64,000 nt of DNA from an uncultured Pelagibacteraceae bacterium (GCA_902544065.1 CACCAS010000006.1:1-64000), one strand, 5' to 3'; shown: positions 41,890 to 49,811, counted from the first letter of the stretch. Made by a program: numbers and translations. Notes: a model not told the origin generated them from the sequence alone.

Positions 41890-42531
41890 CTATCCTATCA
41901 TGGTTGAAGAGCGCATTATAATTTGTTGCTCCATTGTAGCAGTGACTGGTTGCTTGAAATAAAATTTTTCATTCTCTTCTTTCCAGCCATCAAAAGCCTT
42001 ACCCATATCGTCGAAATTTTCAAAGCCCATTGTATAGGCCATCATGCCAGTGTAGCGTTGACTAGCATTAACTTGCCACAACCTGACTTGAGCTCCGTGC
42101 TTTTCTTGAAATTCTTTTGCAGTCTGGCACGACTGAACAAACTTAGCCATGTTACCTTGATGTTGGATTAACTTATACATAACAATGACAGTTACATTAC
42201 CAATTAATCCAGCTCCCTTTTCGAAACCTTTCATTTCTACCATTTCCATTGTATCAATAATTCGTCCAGATCCAGATGCTACAGTTTTCGCATACCATGC
42301 CTGTAATTCAGGATCACTAATCAGCTTTTCCTGTGCTGCGCCATAATCTGAATAATTATCAAACATTGACACTGTATAAACCTCAATGTCTTGAGTGCCT
42401 GAGTGACTAACTCTTACTCCAGTTGGTATACCTTTATCATTCATTAATTTAATACCTTCTTTTGAGAGGGAAATAAATTCCATCTCTTTACCTGGTATTG
42501 CTGTTGAAACTTGACTTCTCGCGATTGCCAT
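41890..42531 (-). CDS. Two-domain dimeric alpha-beta barrel (ABM/NIPSNAP-like) protein
   Basis: A 213-residue cytosolic protein that seems to be an internal duplication: MFDNYSDYGAAQEKLISDPE with LQAWYAK in half 1, and MGFENFDDMGKAFDGWKEEN with EKFYFK in half 2. These are the helix-2 regions of small ferredoxin-like ABM/NIPSNAP-type domains. Such proteins serve as monooxygenases, stress proteins or ligand binders. A strong SD (TAAGGAGATTTTTT) precedes the ATG. The layout recalls the exported paralogues at 37155 and 37910. Role unknown. Confidence 0.7.
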   Translation of the reverse strand: MAIARSQVSTAIPGKEMEFISLSKEGIKLMNDKGIPTGVRVSHSGTQDIEVYTVSMFDNYSDYGAAQEKLISDPELQAWYAKTVASGSGRIIDTMEMVEMKGFEKGAGLIGNVTVIVMYKLIQHQGNMAKFVQSCQTAKEFQEKHGAQVRLWQVNASQRYTGMMAYTMGFENFDDMGKAFDGWKEENEKFYFKQPVTATMEQQIIMRSSTMIG

Positions 42532-42638
42532 AAAAAATCTCCTTAAAAAATAGGTTATTTAAATTTACTTTTATTAAGATTTTATGAAACTTAGAAAATA
42601 AAAAACTACCAAAATATATAACTTTATATTGAGTCTAT

Positions 42639-43145
42639 TTAGGGGATGGGCGTGTAGTTGTATCTAACATACATTTGTTGATAACAAAGTTTGCCTGTCT
42701 TCATGGCATAGTCTTGATGATAGTCTTCGGCAGGATAAAATTTAGCAGCCTCTCTTATTTCAGTAACTACAGGATTTTCATGGATATCCATTGCGTCAAT
42801 TAGTTTAATTTTATTTTTTATAATATTTTTTTGTTCATCATTATTGTAAAAAATTACTGATTTGTATTGTTCACCAATATCTGGACCTTGACGATTTAGT
42901 GTTGTTGGGTCGTGCATAATGAAAAAGGCATCGATAAGCGTATCAAAAGTCACTTCACTTGTATCATAGTCTATTTTTACGACTTCTACATGGCCCGTTT
43001 CGCCAGTTAATACATCTTCATAACGTGGATTTTCAAGTGATCCGCCAGCGTATCCTGACGTGGCATTTAATACCCCAGGCATATCTTCATAAAGCGCTTC
43101 AACACCCCAAAAGCAACCTGCACCTACAATTAATGAAGCCAGCAT
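42639..43145 (-). CDS. msrA: Peptide methionine sulfoxide reductase A
   Basis: A 168-residue protein with the catalytic motif GAGCFWGVEALY near its start, then TSGYAGGSLENPRYEDV, TGETGHVEVVKIDYD, FFIMHDPTTLNRQGPDIGEQ, YKSVIFYNNDEQ and AEDYHQDYAMK. It reduces methionine-S-sulfoxide. I start at ATG 43143-43145 (MLASLIVGAGCFWG), as the two upstream codons (TTG TGT) are unlikely. Stand-alone gene; its R-epimer counterpart msrB lies in the suf operon at 48792. Confidence 0.93.
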   Translation of the reverse strand: MLASLIVGAGCFWGVEALYEDMPGVLNATSGYAGGSLENPRYEDVLTGETGHVEVVKIDYDTSEVTFDTLIDAFFIMHDPTTLNRQGPDIGEQYKSVIFYNNDEQKNIIKNKIKLIDAMDIHENPVVTEIREAAKFYPAEDYHQDYAMKTGKLCYQQMYVRYNYTPIP

Positions 43146-43185
43146 ACACAATGATATAAATTGAAAATTTAAAATTCAATGAATA

Positions 43186-44289
43186 TTAACGCTCAGCAAT
43201 GAGCATTTCATCGTAAAACCAGAGCCCATCATTATCTCGAATAACTTTTTCTACGCACTCAATATAGCTTTGGTCAGCTTCTTTTTCTTTTACCATCTGA
43301 TCACTTATTTGAGCAACATAAGTACAGGCGTTCCAGGCAGAAAATACTAAAGAAGTTGAAATACCACTATTTATTTCATTTGGCTGAGACCTTAATTCGT
43401 ATTTAAAGATTTCTGGATCTCTAAATTGGATTGGGTTTTTTACGTCATCGTTCAAATTATTTTTCATATAATGAATTATATCATGACCCTTATTTGGAAA
43501 AGGATCTTCCTCTGGCCATAATTCATTGATTGCTTTCATTCCTGGATCTCCACCATAAGAATGAAAAACTGCTAATTTTCCATTTAGCGCTAGTATGTCA
43601 GTCATTGGCATAATCACTGACTTTACTTTTTTTTCTACTGAAGCGCGTGACCTATATGCTTGTGATACGATAACTAGATCAAACTCATTGATTGAGTTTT
43701 CAATATTCGGAATTACTTGTTCTAGAGAAAATTCTTGGTCTTTTCTATAAATGGTCAAAACCGAAGGTTTTTCATAAGTTGTGTTTCCGGCTTTATTTTG
43801 CTCAACTCTCCAATTTTCTTTTAGCAAAGGACCAAGCTGTCTCAGTTGCTGATAGAACCCAAATGATGAATTGCCTTCAAGAGAGATGTTGCTCCAGTTC
43901 ATATTCTTTTGCTTATCAGCATTGTTTGATTTTAAGTAACCAGCTTCTGAGTAATGTAAATTAGAAATCACGAAAACCATGTTTGGATGTTCAACAAAGC
44001 GATCTGCCAGTTTTTCAATTGTTAGTCTGGCATCTTCCATGCTTACGTCCTTACAAGATACATAGATAGGTATGGTAGGAAATTTTTGATGACAAATACG
44101 TAACACATTCATTAACACTGCCCCATCTCCAACACCAGCATCAAATATTTTTAAAGCTGGTTTTGAAGGTTTCAGTTCATTAATTAGATGCGATAACTTT
44201 TCTGAAATAATAGCCTTTTCGTTTGTTGTTGTAACAAACAAAAGATATCTTTGTCGGTTGTCAAAAAATTTAACCTCATTAGCCATCAT
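43186..44289 (-). CDS. Class I SAM-dependent methyltransferase-like protein, unknown substrate
   Basis: A 367-residue soluble protein. LKIFDAGVGDGAVLMNVLR fits SAM-binding motif I, ISCKDVSMEDAR-like sequence (YVSCKDVSMEDARLTIEKL) a motif II region, and FDLVIVSQAYRSRASV with LNGKLAVFHSYGGDPGM resembles motifs IV-VI. No named family recognised; the length and C-terminal WFYDEMLIAER extend beyond the core. It lies divergent from the DUF1192 gene and upstream of msrA by 41 bases. Start may be Met1 or Met2. Confidence 0.65.
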   Translation of the reverse strand: MMANEVKFFDNRQRYLLFVTTTNEKAIISEKLSHLINELKPSKPALKIFDAGVGDGAVLMNVLRICHQKFPTIPIYVSCKDVSMEDARLTIEKLADRFVEHPNMVFVISNLHYSEAGYLKSNNADKQKNMNWSNISLEGNSSFGFYQQLRQLGPLLKENWRVEQNKAGNTTYEKPSVLTIYRKDQEFSLEQVIPNIENSINEFDLVIVSQAYRSRASVEKKVKSVIMPMTDILALNGKLAVFHSYGGDPGMKAINELWPEEDPFPNKGHDIIHYMKNNLNDDVKNPIQFRDPEIFKYELRSQPNEINSGISTSLVFSAWNACTYVAQISDQMVKEKEADQSYIECVEKVIRDNDGLWFYDEMLIAER

Positions 44290-44313
44290 TTATCTTAACA
44301 ACTCTTGAAAAAA

Positions 44314-44511
44314 ATGGAACACTTCTATTGTATGGATATTGATGAATTAGAGCCAGTTATTAAAACAAAAGATGTTGATTTTGATACCTTGAGTATTGAG
44401 GAATTAAATGAATATATTTTAGAACTTGAAAAAGAAATTGAAAAAGCAAAGCAGTATATTTCATCAAAAGGCAAAGATCGACTTAACGCCGAGGAATTAT
44501 TCAAAAAATGA
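44314..44511 (+). CDS. DUF1192 family small protein
   Basis: A 65-residue protein, or 59 from the later Met at 44332. The DUF1192 pattern is clear: MDIDELEPVIKTKDVDFDTL then SIEELNEYILELEKEIEKAK and a C-terminal RLNAEELFKK. It is a small acidic helical protein of alphaproteobacteria, function unknown. ATGA overlap with the next gene (44508) indicates coupling. The open frame could begin nine bases earlier at a TTG, but ATG 44314 is more natural. Confidence 0.85.
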   Translation: MEHFYCMDIDELEPVIKTKDVDFDTLSIEELNEYILELEKEIEKAKQYISSKGKDRLNAEELFKK

Positions 44512-44735
44512 TAAATCGATACGGCATGGTTCCTGCAGCATTTTTTCTGTTTGTTTTTGCAATTTTTTTTACAACACTTTTCCCATCGCCACACAAAACA
44601 TGCATTGATAAGAATATGATTGTTTTGGATAACTTAGATAGAGAAAAATATTCAGAACAAGAAATAGTTAATTTTGGAAAATCAATAGGAACTGGCTGCA
44701 ATGAAGACACTTCGTATCAACTTACAGCCAATTAG
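44508..44735 (+). CDS. Small exported or membrane-anchored protein, unknown
   Basis: A 75-residue protein with one hydrophobic segment (residues about 8-25, PAAFFLFVFAIFFTTLFP) followed by a short soluble part containing two cysteines (KTCIDKN and GTGCNED). No family recognised. Coupled to the DUF1192 gene by an ATGA overlap. The two Cys could form a disulfide in the periplasm. Convergent with the gene at 44743. Confidence 0.6.
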   Translation: MINRYGMVPAAFFLFVFAIFFTTLFPSPHKTCIDKNMIVLDNLDREKYSEQEIVNFGKSIGTGCNEDTSYQLTAN

Positions 44736-44742
44736 AATCTGA

Positions 44743-45036
44743 TTAATTAGGAAAGTCCGTTAGCGCATCGTCTGACAAAATTGTCATTACCGTTGTCTCT
44801 GTTAGGGCCCCAGCTTCTTGACGAGCTTTTGTGAGTTCTTCATCATTTTTAAAAGCCATTAAGCCGTCCTTGCTCTCATAATGCATGATTACAACCATAG
44901 AATTATCATCTTCTGCGTGAGCTCCTGCATAAAGTACTTTTCCTTTAAATCCTTTTATTTTTTCTGCGTTGGCTTCTGCCATTGCTTTCCATGATTTAAA
45001 GCCCTTTGATAGCTTTTGAGTTAACATTACATACAT
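44743..45036 (-). CDS. Small antibiotic-biosynthesis-monooxygenase-like (ABM) domain protein
   Basis: A 97-residue single-domain protein. YVMLTQKLSKGFKSWKAMAE, VLYAGAHAEDDNSMVVIMHY and MAFKNDEELTKARQEAG follow the beta-alpha-beta-beta-alpha pattern of dimeric alpha-beta barrel proteins; MHYESKDGLMAF is the usual helix-2 region. Enzymatic role unknown. Second in a minus-strand run of four small proteins (46186-44743) with good SD sequences, which looks like one operon. Confidence 0.7.
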   Translation of the reverse strand: MYVMLTQKLSKGFKSWKAMAEANAEKIKGFKGKVLYAGAHAEDDNSMVVIMHYESKDGLMAFKNDEELTKARQEAGALTETTVMTILSDDALTDFPN

Positions 45037-45052
45037 ATATTATTCTCCTTCT

Positions 45053-45430
45053 TTATGATTCCATTGATGCAATAACTTCTGCATTAAATGACATTTCAGA
45101 TTGATATTCAGCCATACCTGCCATCTTTTCAGCTGCAGGATATGACTGCCACAACTCAAAATGTTTCATGGCCCCTTGATCAGTCACATACACTTCATGC
45201 AAAGAGTAAATTGTTTTTCCTGACGGTCCCTTTGCTAAGTCATTGTCAATGTATTCAGGTGCCTTAGAAACAGAATAGTCAACAATTCTTGGCTCATCAT
45301 TGCCAGAAAGATTATGAGTTTCTCTCATCCATACTTCATGCTCAGCAAAGAAACTTTCAACTTCTGATTTCTTATCTTCTGGAACAATCCATTGGGTGGT
45401 TAGGGTATATTGTGATTTATTTGTTGTCAT
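45053..45430 (-). CDS. Dimeric alpha-beta barrel small protein, unknown
   Basis: A 125-residue protein starting at ATG 45428-45430 (MTTNKSQYTLTTQWIV), chosen because a GGGGAGAAT SD, lying in the cupin 3' end, sits just before it; five upstream codons would overlap that gene. YTLTTQWIVPEDKKSEVESF and SLHEVYVTDQGAMKHFELWQ follow the ABM/NIPSNAP-like fold. Two bases from the cupin stop, so coupled. Confidence 0.65.
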   Translation of the reverse strand: MTTNKSQYTLTTQWIVPEDKKSEVESFFAEHEVWMRETHNLSGNDEPRIVDYSVSKAPEYIDNDLAKGPSGKTIYSLHEVYVTDQGAMKHFELWQSYPAAEKMAGMAEYQSEMSFNAEVIASMES

Positions 45431-45432
45431 AA

Positions 45433-45783
45433 TTATTCTCCCCATTTACCTGCGAATTCATATACTACAGCAGGATCATTGCCAACAACCCATCCATCGT
45501 GTCCAGGGGCAATAGAATATGCATCACCCGCAGAGTAACTCATTTCTGTTCCGTCATTATGCTTTACTGCAACTGTTCCACTTACAATAACGCCAAGATG
45601 TGTTGCTTGGCAGCTATCCGTACCAACCGTTGGCTTAATATCATTTGACCATTTCCATCCAGGCTCAAGGGATAACTTCATAATCCTTTGTCCACCGACG
45701 TTGACAGCTTCAATTTTTGCATTGTTAAAATTATCATTAACTTCATCAGCATTGCTAAAGCTTTTCACTTCTACATTAGTCAT
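45433..45783 (-). CDS. Cupin-domain protein
   Basis: A 116-residue single cupin: LEPGWKWSNDIKP, CQATHLGVIVSGTVAVKHND, GTEMSYSAGDAYSIAPGHDG and WVVGNDPAVVYEFAG. The metal-ligand pattern of cupin motif 1 is partial (only His in CQATHLG), motif 2 has PGHDGWV. Probably a small-molecule binding or isomerase-type cupin. Strong SD before the ATG (GGAAAGGGATAG). Between the SnoaL-like and ABM-like genes in the same operon. Confidence 0.8.
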   Translation of the reverse strand: MTNVEVKSFSNADEVNDNFNNAKIEAVNVGGQRIMKLSLEPGWKWSNDIKPTVGTDSCQATHLGVIVSGTVAVKHNDGTEMSYSAGDAYSIAPGHDGWVVGNDPAVVYEFAGKWGE

Positions 45784-45805
45784 ATTTCTATCCCTTTCCG
45801 AATGC

Positions 45806-46186
45806 TTACTTCGTCATCGCGTTATATGCAGTCAAGGTATCATCAAAAGTCATCATGACTTTCATTTTATCATCTTCCACTTCAAAATAGTGGCCGAACA
45901 TTGTATCCATACCTTCCGCTGTTCCTTTTACAATAACAAAAACCTTGTTACCTTCACTTATCATTGAGACTGGTTTAACCATAAAATTATTCCAGTATTC
46001 TGGTATCTTCATCATATTAGCTATAAAATTTTCTTTCCCCTCATGCACTCCAGCTAGTGGGTGTTTGTCATTATCGCCAGGGAAGGTCCATGTTATGTGA
46101 TCGTGAACCACATCATTAAAAAATGCTTCCATATCTCCTGCGCCAAAAAGATCATAGCCTTTCTGAACAACTTCTTTTGCATCCAT
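45806..46186 (-). CDS. SnoaL-like / NTF2-fold protein
   Basis: A 126-residue protein with the SnoaL/ketosteroid isomerase-like NTF2 layout: VVQKGYDLFGAGDMEAFFND, VVHDHITWTFPGDNDKHPLA and GVHEGKENFIANM, followed by MISEGNKVFVIVKGTAEGMD. Such proteins act as isomerases, hydrolases or binding proteins. It opens the minus-strand four-gene run (SD CAGGAGACAAAA) and is divergent from an SDR gene, 143 bases away; together they might process one small molecule. Confidence 0.8.
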   Translation of the reverse strand: MDAKEVVQKGYDLFGAGDMEAFFNDVVHDHITWTFPGDNDKHPLAGVHEGKENFIANMMKIPEYWNNFMVKPVSMISEGNKVFVIVKGTAEGMDTMFGHYFEVEDDKMKVMMTFDDTLTAYNAMTK

Positions 46187-46329
46187 TTTTGTCTCCTGAT
46201 TTTAATTGTTTATTAAGAGCTTTTTCAGCATAAAGCTGTTATACCCTTTGAAAAAAATTTATTATGTACTACTTTTATTAATTATTTATGACGAATTTTT
46301 ATACCTTTTTTTAAAGATAGGAGAAATTA

Positions 46330-47190
46330 ATGGCTGACTTAAAAGGAAAAACTCTTTTCATTACTGGTGCTACTCGTGGGATCGGTTATGCAATAGCTGA
46401 AAAAGCCGCCAAGGATGGTGCTAACATCGCCATAATTGCAAAAACAACGGAACCTCATCCAAAATTGCCTGGAACTATTCATACGGCTGCTGAGGATCTC
46501 ATCAAAGCAGGTGGTAATGCAATTGGAATAAAAACTGATATTAGATTTGAAGATCAAGTTATTGATGCCGTGAATAAAACAGTAGAGACTTTTGGAGGAA
46601 TTGACATCTGTATTAACAATGCAAGCGCTATTAGCCTTACACCAACTTTAAACACAGATATGAAAAAGTATGATTTGATGCATAATATTAATACACGTGG
46701 AACGTTTATGGTTTCAAAATCATGTATTCCACACTTAAAAAAAGGAAATAACCCTCACATATTAAATCTAGGTCCACCATTAAATATGCAAAGTCAATGG
46801 TTCAGTCCTCATGTTGCATATACAATGGCAAAATACGGTATGAGCATGTGCACTCTTGGCATGTCAGAAGAGTTAAAGTCTGCTGGTATTGCAGTAAATT
46901 CACTATGGCCAAGAACTATGATCGATACCGCTGCTGTAAATAATATATTAGCTGCGTCCATGGATGATCAGGGCAAAAGTAAATGTAGAACTCCAGCTAT
47001 TATGGGCGATGCTGCTTATATTATTTTAACTCAAGACTCTAAAAAGTTTACAGGAAATATGTGTGTCGATGACAGCACATTAATACACTCAGGTAAGTCT
47101 GATTTATCAGAATATTTAGCAACGCCAGATGCTGAGCCATTTCCAGATTTCTTTGTAAATGATAATGACGGAGAAATTAAATTAGATTAA
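46330..47190 (+). CDS. Short-chain dehydrogenase/reductase (HSDL2-like subfamily)
   Basis: A 286-residue SDR with the NAD(P)-binding TGATRGIGYAIAEKA, NNASA (INNASAISLT), catalytic Tyr-Lys in YTMAKYGMS and the preceding Ser-less LNLGPPLN region. The HSDL2-like group has HTAAEDLIKAGGNAIGIKTD and AVNSLWPRTMIDTAAVNNI, both present. Substrate is unknown; mammalian HSDL2 is linked to fatty acid metabolism. Good SD (AAGATAGGAGAAATTA). Divergent from the SnoaL-like gene. Confidence 0.85.
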   Translation: MADLKGKTLFITGATRGIGYAIAEKAAKDGANIAIIAKTTEPHPKLPGTIHTAAEDLIKAGGNAIGIKTDIRFEDQVIDAVNKTVETFGGIDICINNASAISLTPTLNTDMKKYDLMHNINTRGTFMVSKSCIPHLKKGNNPHILNLGPPLNMQSQWFSPHVAYTMAKYGMSMCTLGMSEELKSAGIAVNSLWPRTMIDTAAVNNILAASMDDQGKSKCRTPAIMGDAAYIILTQDSKKFTGNMCVDDSTLIHSGKSDLSEYLATPDAEPFPDFFVNDNDGEIKLD

Positions 47191-47204
47191 TTGATCTAAC
47201 CTAT

Positions 47205-47318
47205 ATGGAACAATTTAATTTCAAGCAGTTTATGCAAATACTGTATAGAATTTTAACATTTCCTATGATGGCTTTGATGATCTTTTTAGTTCTTCTAGCT
47301 TTTTTGTATATTTTCTAG
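47205..47318 (+). CDS. Very small single-segment membrane protein (37 residues)
   Basis: Reading the gap after the SDR gene gives an open frame of 37 codons, MEQFNFKQFMQILYRILTFP followed by a hydrophobic stretch of about 17 residues ending LYIF. It starts 14 bases after the SDR stop on the same strand, so it could be co-transcribed. No SD is obvious. No family recognised. It is retained because of its clear amphipathic-plus-membrane pattern, but it may be fortuitous. Confidence 0.4.
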   Translation: MEQFNFKQFMQILYRILTFPMMALMIFLVLLAFLYIF

Positions 47319-47325
47319 TTTAAAT

Positions 47326-47499
47326 TCAGTCGTCATATCTTTTAGTGTTGCATGAAGGAATTGTTGTATCATAAGTACTTTGCTGTTCGCCAGAACAACA
47401 AGGATCAATATTAATTTTGCAATTTGGACACTGATAGTGACCATGAACTTCAATAGGGTTCACTTTCTTGCTGCACCACATGCAGTCAGTAAGAATCAT
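47326..47499 (-). CDS. Small zinc-ribbon protein (57 residues)
   Basis: The minus strand from ATG 47497-47499 encodes 57 residues with MILTDCMWCSKKVNPIEVHG, then HYQCPNCKINIDPCCSG. CxxC (CMWC) and CxxC (CPNC) pairs plus CC form a zinc ribbon. The second half has TIPSCNTKRYDD. Similar short zinc-ribbon proteins are common in marine alphaproteobacteria (from memory). Too short for usual gene callers, but the cysteine pattern makes it credible. Probably co-oriented with the membrane gene at 47514, whose stop lies 14 bases upstream. Confidence 0.65.
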   Translation of the reverse strand: MILTDCMWCSKKVNPIEVHGHYQCPNCKINIDPCCSGEQQSTYDTTIPSCNTKRYDD

Positions 47500-47513
47500 A
47501 GATAATCATACTA

Positions 47514-48137
47514 CTAACTGTTCTTTTTATAAAAATAAATTGATATGATATAAAATAAAGGCGTACCAATTAACCATGCGGATTGAGATTGTAATGTAAT
47601 TTCACGTTCTCCAAATGACATGATGGTTGGATTGAAAAATGATCCTAACGGCATTAACGGTGCCCATGATAACAATGCATCGCCTCCTACTTGATTATGA
47701 TAAATTATTGCCTCAACTATAAAATTTTGCCCCATAAACCAAATAAAAAAGACAGTAAAAAATAAATAACTAAACTTTTGATAATTTTCAGCTTTCTTAG
47801 GAAATAGCCAGTATACCAATATGATTGCGAACCAAACTATTCCCGTATCGGCTAGTGAGTTTATTAGCCAGTTAATATGCAAAGGTATCGCACAGCTGAG
47901 TGCTTCTGAGCGCCTTAGTGTAACTTCGTCACCATCTAAAATACCGTAATTTACCCATAATTCCCATCCAAAGGCAGCTATTAAAAATGTAGATATAAGA
48001 GTAAAAGTGATCCACTTTTGCATTTGATTTTTATAAAATAAATAAGCTGCTAAGAGTAAAGGAGCTAAGGCTGATGAATAAACGACAATTACTCTTCTCC
48101 ACTCAACGCTGTCTAAACCACAATCAAGCAACCACAT
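47514..48137 (-). CDS. Multi-pass membrane protein, unknown
   Basis: A 207-residue protein with about six hydrophobic segments. Conserved-looking features are LDCGLDSVEWRRVIVVYSSA, FGWELWVNYGILDGDEVTLR and RSEALSCAIPLHINWLINSL, plus PLMPLGSFFNP. No family recognised. It follows the small gene at 48140 by two bases and may be co-transcribed with it and with the zinc-ribbon gene downstream. Confidence 0.7.
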   Translation of the reverse strand: MWLLDCGLDSVEWRRVIVVYSSALAPLLLAAYLFYKNQMQKWITFTLISTFLIAAFGWELWVNYGILDGDEVTLRRSEALSCAIPLHINWLINSLADTGIVWFAIILVYWLFPKKAENYQKFSYLFFTVFFIWFMGQNFIVEAIIYHNQVGGDALLSWAPLMPLGSFFNPTIMSFGEREITLQSQSAWLIGTPLFYIISIYFYKKNS

Positions 48138-48139
48138 CG

Positions 48140-48295
48140 TTAGATGTTACTTATAACTAAATATAATATAATTGATGCTGCAACAATTGAGTACCAGGTG
48201 ATAACCCAGTTTCTAGCTACGTTAGGATTAATGTCTTTCTTTTTTTCAAGGTCTTCTTTTTTTTGATATGGACCTAATTTTTCGTAAAATTTCAT
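48140..48295 (-). CDS. Small C-terminally anchored membrane protein (51 residues)
   Basis: The minus strand from ATG 48293-48295 reads MKFYEKLGPYQKKEDLEKKK, then DINPNVARNWVITWYSIVAA and a hydrophobic end. It has a basic, charged N-terminal half and one membrane segment (about residues 32-49). No family recognised. It ends two bases before the start of the 207-residue membrane gene, with the same orientation, and begins 38 bases after the tRNA-Lys 3' end. Confidence 0.6.
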   Translation of the reverse strand: MKFYEKLGPYQKKEDLEKKKDINPNVARNWVITWYSIVAASIILYLVISNI

Positions 48296-48333
48296 ATTTA
48301 AAATTTGTTTTATTTATTCAGTAGCGATTTATT

Positions 48334-48409
48334 TGGTATGCCCGCTCGGGTTCGAACCGAGGACAACTCCCTTAAAAGGGGAGTGCTCTACCAACTGAGC
48401 TACGGGCAC
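48334..48409 (-). tRNA. tRNA-Lys (anticodon UUU), CCA encoded
   Basis: The 76-base minus-strand sequence folds into a cloverleaf: acceptor GTGCCCG/CGGGCAT (first pair G:U), D arm GCTCAGTTGGTAGAGC, anticodon stem CTCCC/GGGAG with loop CTTTTAA giving anticodon TTT, T arm CTCGG/CCGAG with loop TTCGAAC. Discriminator A and CCA are encoded. It sits between the suf operon and the small membrane genes. Confidence 0.97.
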
Positions 48410-48476
48410 ATATTCACATTTATATATACGAATATTAGCTAAATATATACGTATTTTTGTATTTCAAGTAGATATC

Positions 48477-48785
48477 TCACATCATATCTAATTCAAGTCT
48501 AGCGATTTCTGACATGCGTGACATATCCCAAGGAGGATCCCATACTAAGTCGACACTCACATTGTTTACACCAGGTACATCGACTACTGCTTGTTTAACT
48601 TTTTTAGGCATTTCATCTGCGACAGGACAATGGGGGGTAGTTAAAGTCATGTGAATCAAAACATCATTAGTTGGTGAAACTTCACATTTATAAATCAATC
48701 CTAATTCATAAATATCAACAGGAATTTCAGGGTCAAATACTGTCTTGAGAGCGTCAATAATTTTTTGATCTTCTAGCTTTTCCAT
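48477..48785 (-). CDS. sufT: SUF system Fe-S assembly protein SufT (DUF59/MIP18)
   Basis: The 102-residue DUF59 protein has IIDALKTVFDPEIPVDIYEL, GLIYKCEVSPTNDVLIHMTL, TTPHCPVADEMPKKV and WDPPWDMSRMSEIARLELDM. This matches the MIP18/SufT family used in Fe-S protein maturation, where the conserved Cys in TTPHCPV is functionally important. It ends the suf operon, six bases after msrB. Confidence 0.92.
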   Translation of the reverse strand: MEKLEDQKIIDALKTVFDPEIPVDIYELGLIYKCEVSPTNDVLIHMTLTTPHCPVADEMPKKVKQAVVDVPGVNNVSVDLVWDPPWDMSRMSEIARLELDMM

Positions 48786-48791
48786 TAATTA

Positions 48792-49373
48792 CTAATTGAA
48801 AAGTTTGACAAAAATACCGTACCCATTTTCATCTAGTTCATCTACAGGTATAAATTTTAATGAAGCGGAATTAATGCAATATCTAAGGCCTGTTTCTGTT
48901 GGCCCATCATTAAATAGATGTCCTAAATGAGCATCTCCGTATTCACTTCTAACTTCTGTTCTCGTCATGCCAAGTGATTTATCAATAATTTCGACTATCT
49001 CTGTTCCATTGATTGGGCGATCAAAGCTTGGCCACCCTGTTCCTGAGTCAAACTTATCTAAAGATGAGAATAGTGGCTCTCCAGAGATAATATCAACATA
49101 AATACCTTTCTCTTTGCTATCCCAATACTCATTTGCAAAAGGTCTCTCTGTGCCATCGTTCAGGGCAACAGCCCTCTGTTCTTCGGTTAGCTTGCTTATT
49201 GCTTCAGCTCTTTCCTCAGGTGTTGCTGAACACCAAAATGGAGTATCAATTACATCTACTTTAGTCATATCGTATCCTTCTAATTCAACTTCTGAAAAAG
49301 CATTATTACTATACAACAACTGTAAAACAATAAATAGAAGTAATAAGGCTATATATACAGGATATAATCTCAT
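48792..49373 (-). CDS. msrB: Membrane-anchored methionine sulfoxide reductase B
   Basis: The 193-residue protein has an N-terminal signal anchor (residues about 5-22, [16 protein letters not shown]) and the MsrB domain: [60 protein letters not shown] and [11 protein letters not shown], with the catalytic Cys in RYCINSA. The two CxxC zinc-site pairs of zinc-type MsrB are missing (here DIIS and EYGD), so this is a zinc-free form. It lies within the suf operon between sufU and sufT and acts on methionine-R-sulfoxide at the periplasmic face. Confidence 0.92.
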   Translation of the reverse strand: MRLYPVYIALLLLFIVLQLLYSNNAFSEVELEGYDMTKVDVIDTPFWCSATPEERAEAISKLTEEQRAVALNDGTERPFANEYWDSKEKGIYVDIISGEPLFSSLDKFDSGTGWPSFDRPINGTEIVEIIDKSLGMTRTEVRSEYGDAHLGHLFNDGPTETGLRYCINSASLKFIPVDELDENGYGIFVKLFN

Positions 49374-49376
49374 AAT

Positions 49377-49811
49377 CTATTCTTTCAAAGCATTTTTAAA
49401 AGTATGCCAAGCAAGTGTTGCACACTTAACTCTCATAGGAAAATCTTTGACACCTTTAAGAGCGTAAAGAGAATCATCTTCATCAATAGTGCTAAGTGAA
49501 TCTTCAGAACCCTTGACCAGGTCAGTAAAATCTTTAAACATATTTTCTGCATAGGACAGTTTTTTACCTTTTAATTTTTCAGTCATGAGTGAAGCAGATG
49601 CTACTGAAATAGCACATCCTTCTCCTGAAAATTTAATATCTTTTATAATATCATCACCATCAACAAATAACGTAAGACTTACCTTATCTCCACATAATGG
49701 GTTATGTCCGTGAGCACTTTTATTGTGAGTTTCACATTCGCCAAAATTTCTAGGCTCTTTACCGTGATCGAGAATTATTTCTTGATACAATTCTTTGAGT
49801 AATTCATTCAT
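49377..49811 (-). CDS. sufU: Fe-S cluster scaffold SufU (IscU-like)
   Basis: A 144-residue scaffold-type protein with the three conserved cysteines and their contexts: HNPLCGDKVSLTLF, FSGEGCAISVASASLM and FPMRVKCATLAWHTFKNAL. The intervening MTEKLKGKKLSYAENMFKDF fits SufU insertions. It accepts sulfur from SufS. The start overlaps the sufS stop (ATGA), four bases upstream of msrB. Confidence 0.93.
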   Translation of the reverse strand: MNELLKELYQEIILDHGKEPRNFGECETHNKSAHGHNPLCGDKVSLTLFVDGDDIIKDIKFSGEGCAISVASASLMTEKLKGKKLSYAENMFKDFTDLVKGSEDSLSTIDEDDSLYALKGVKDFPMRVKCATLAWHTFKNALKE

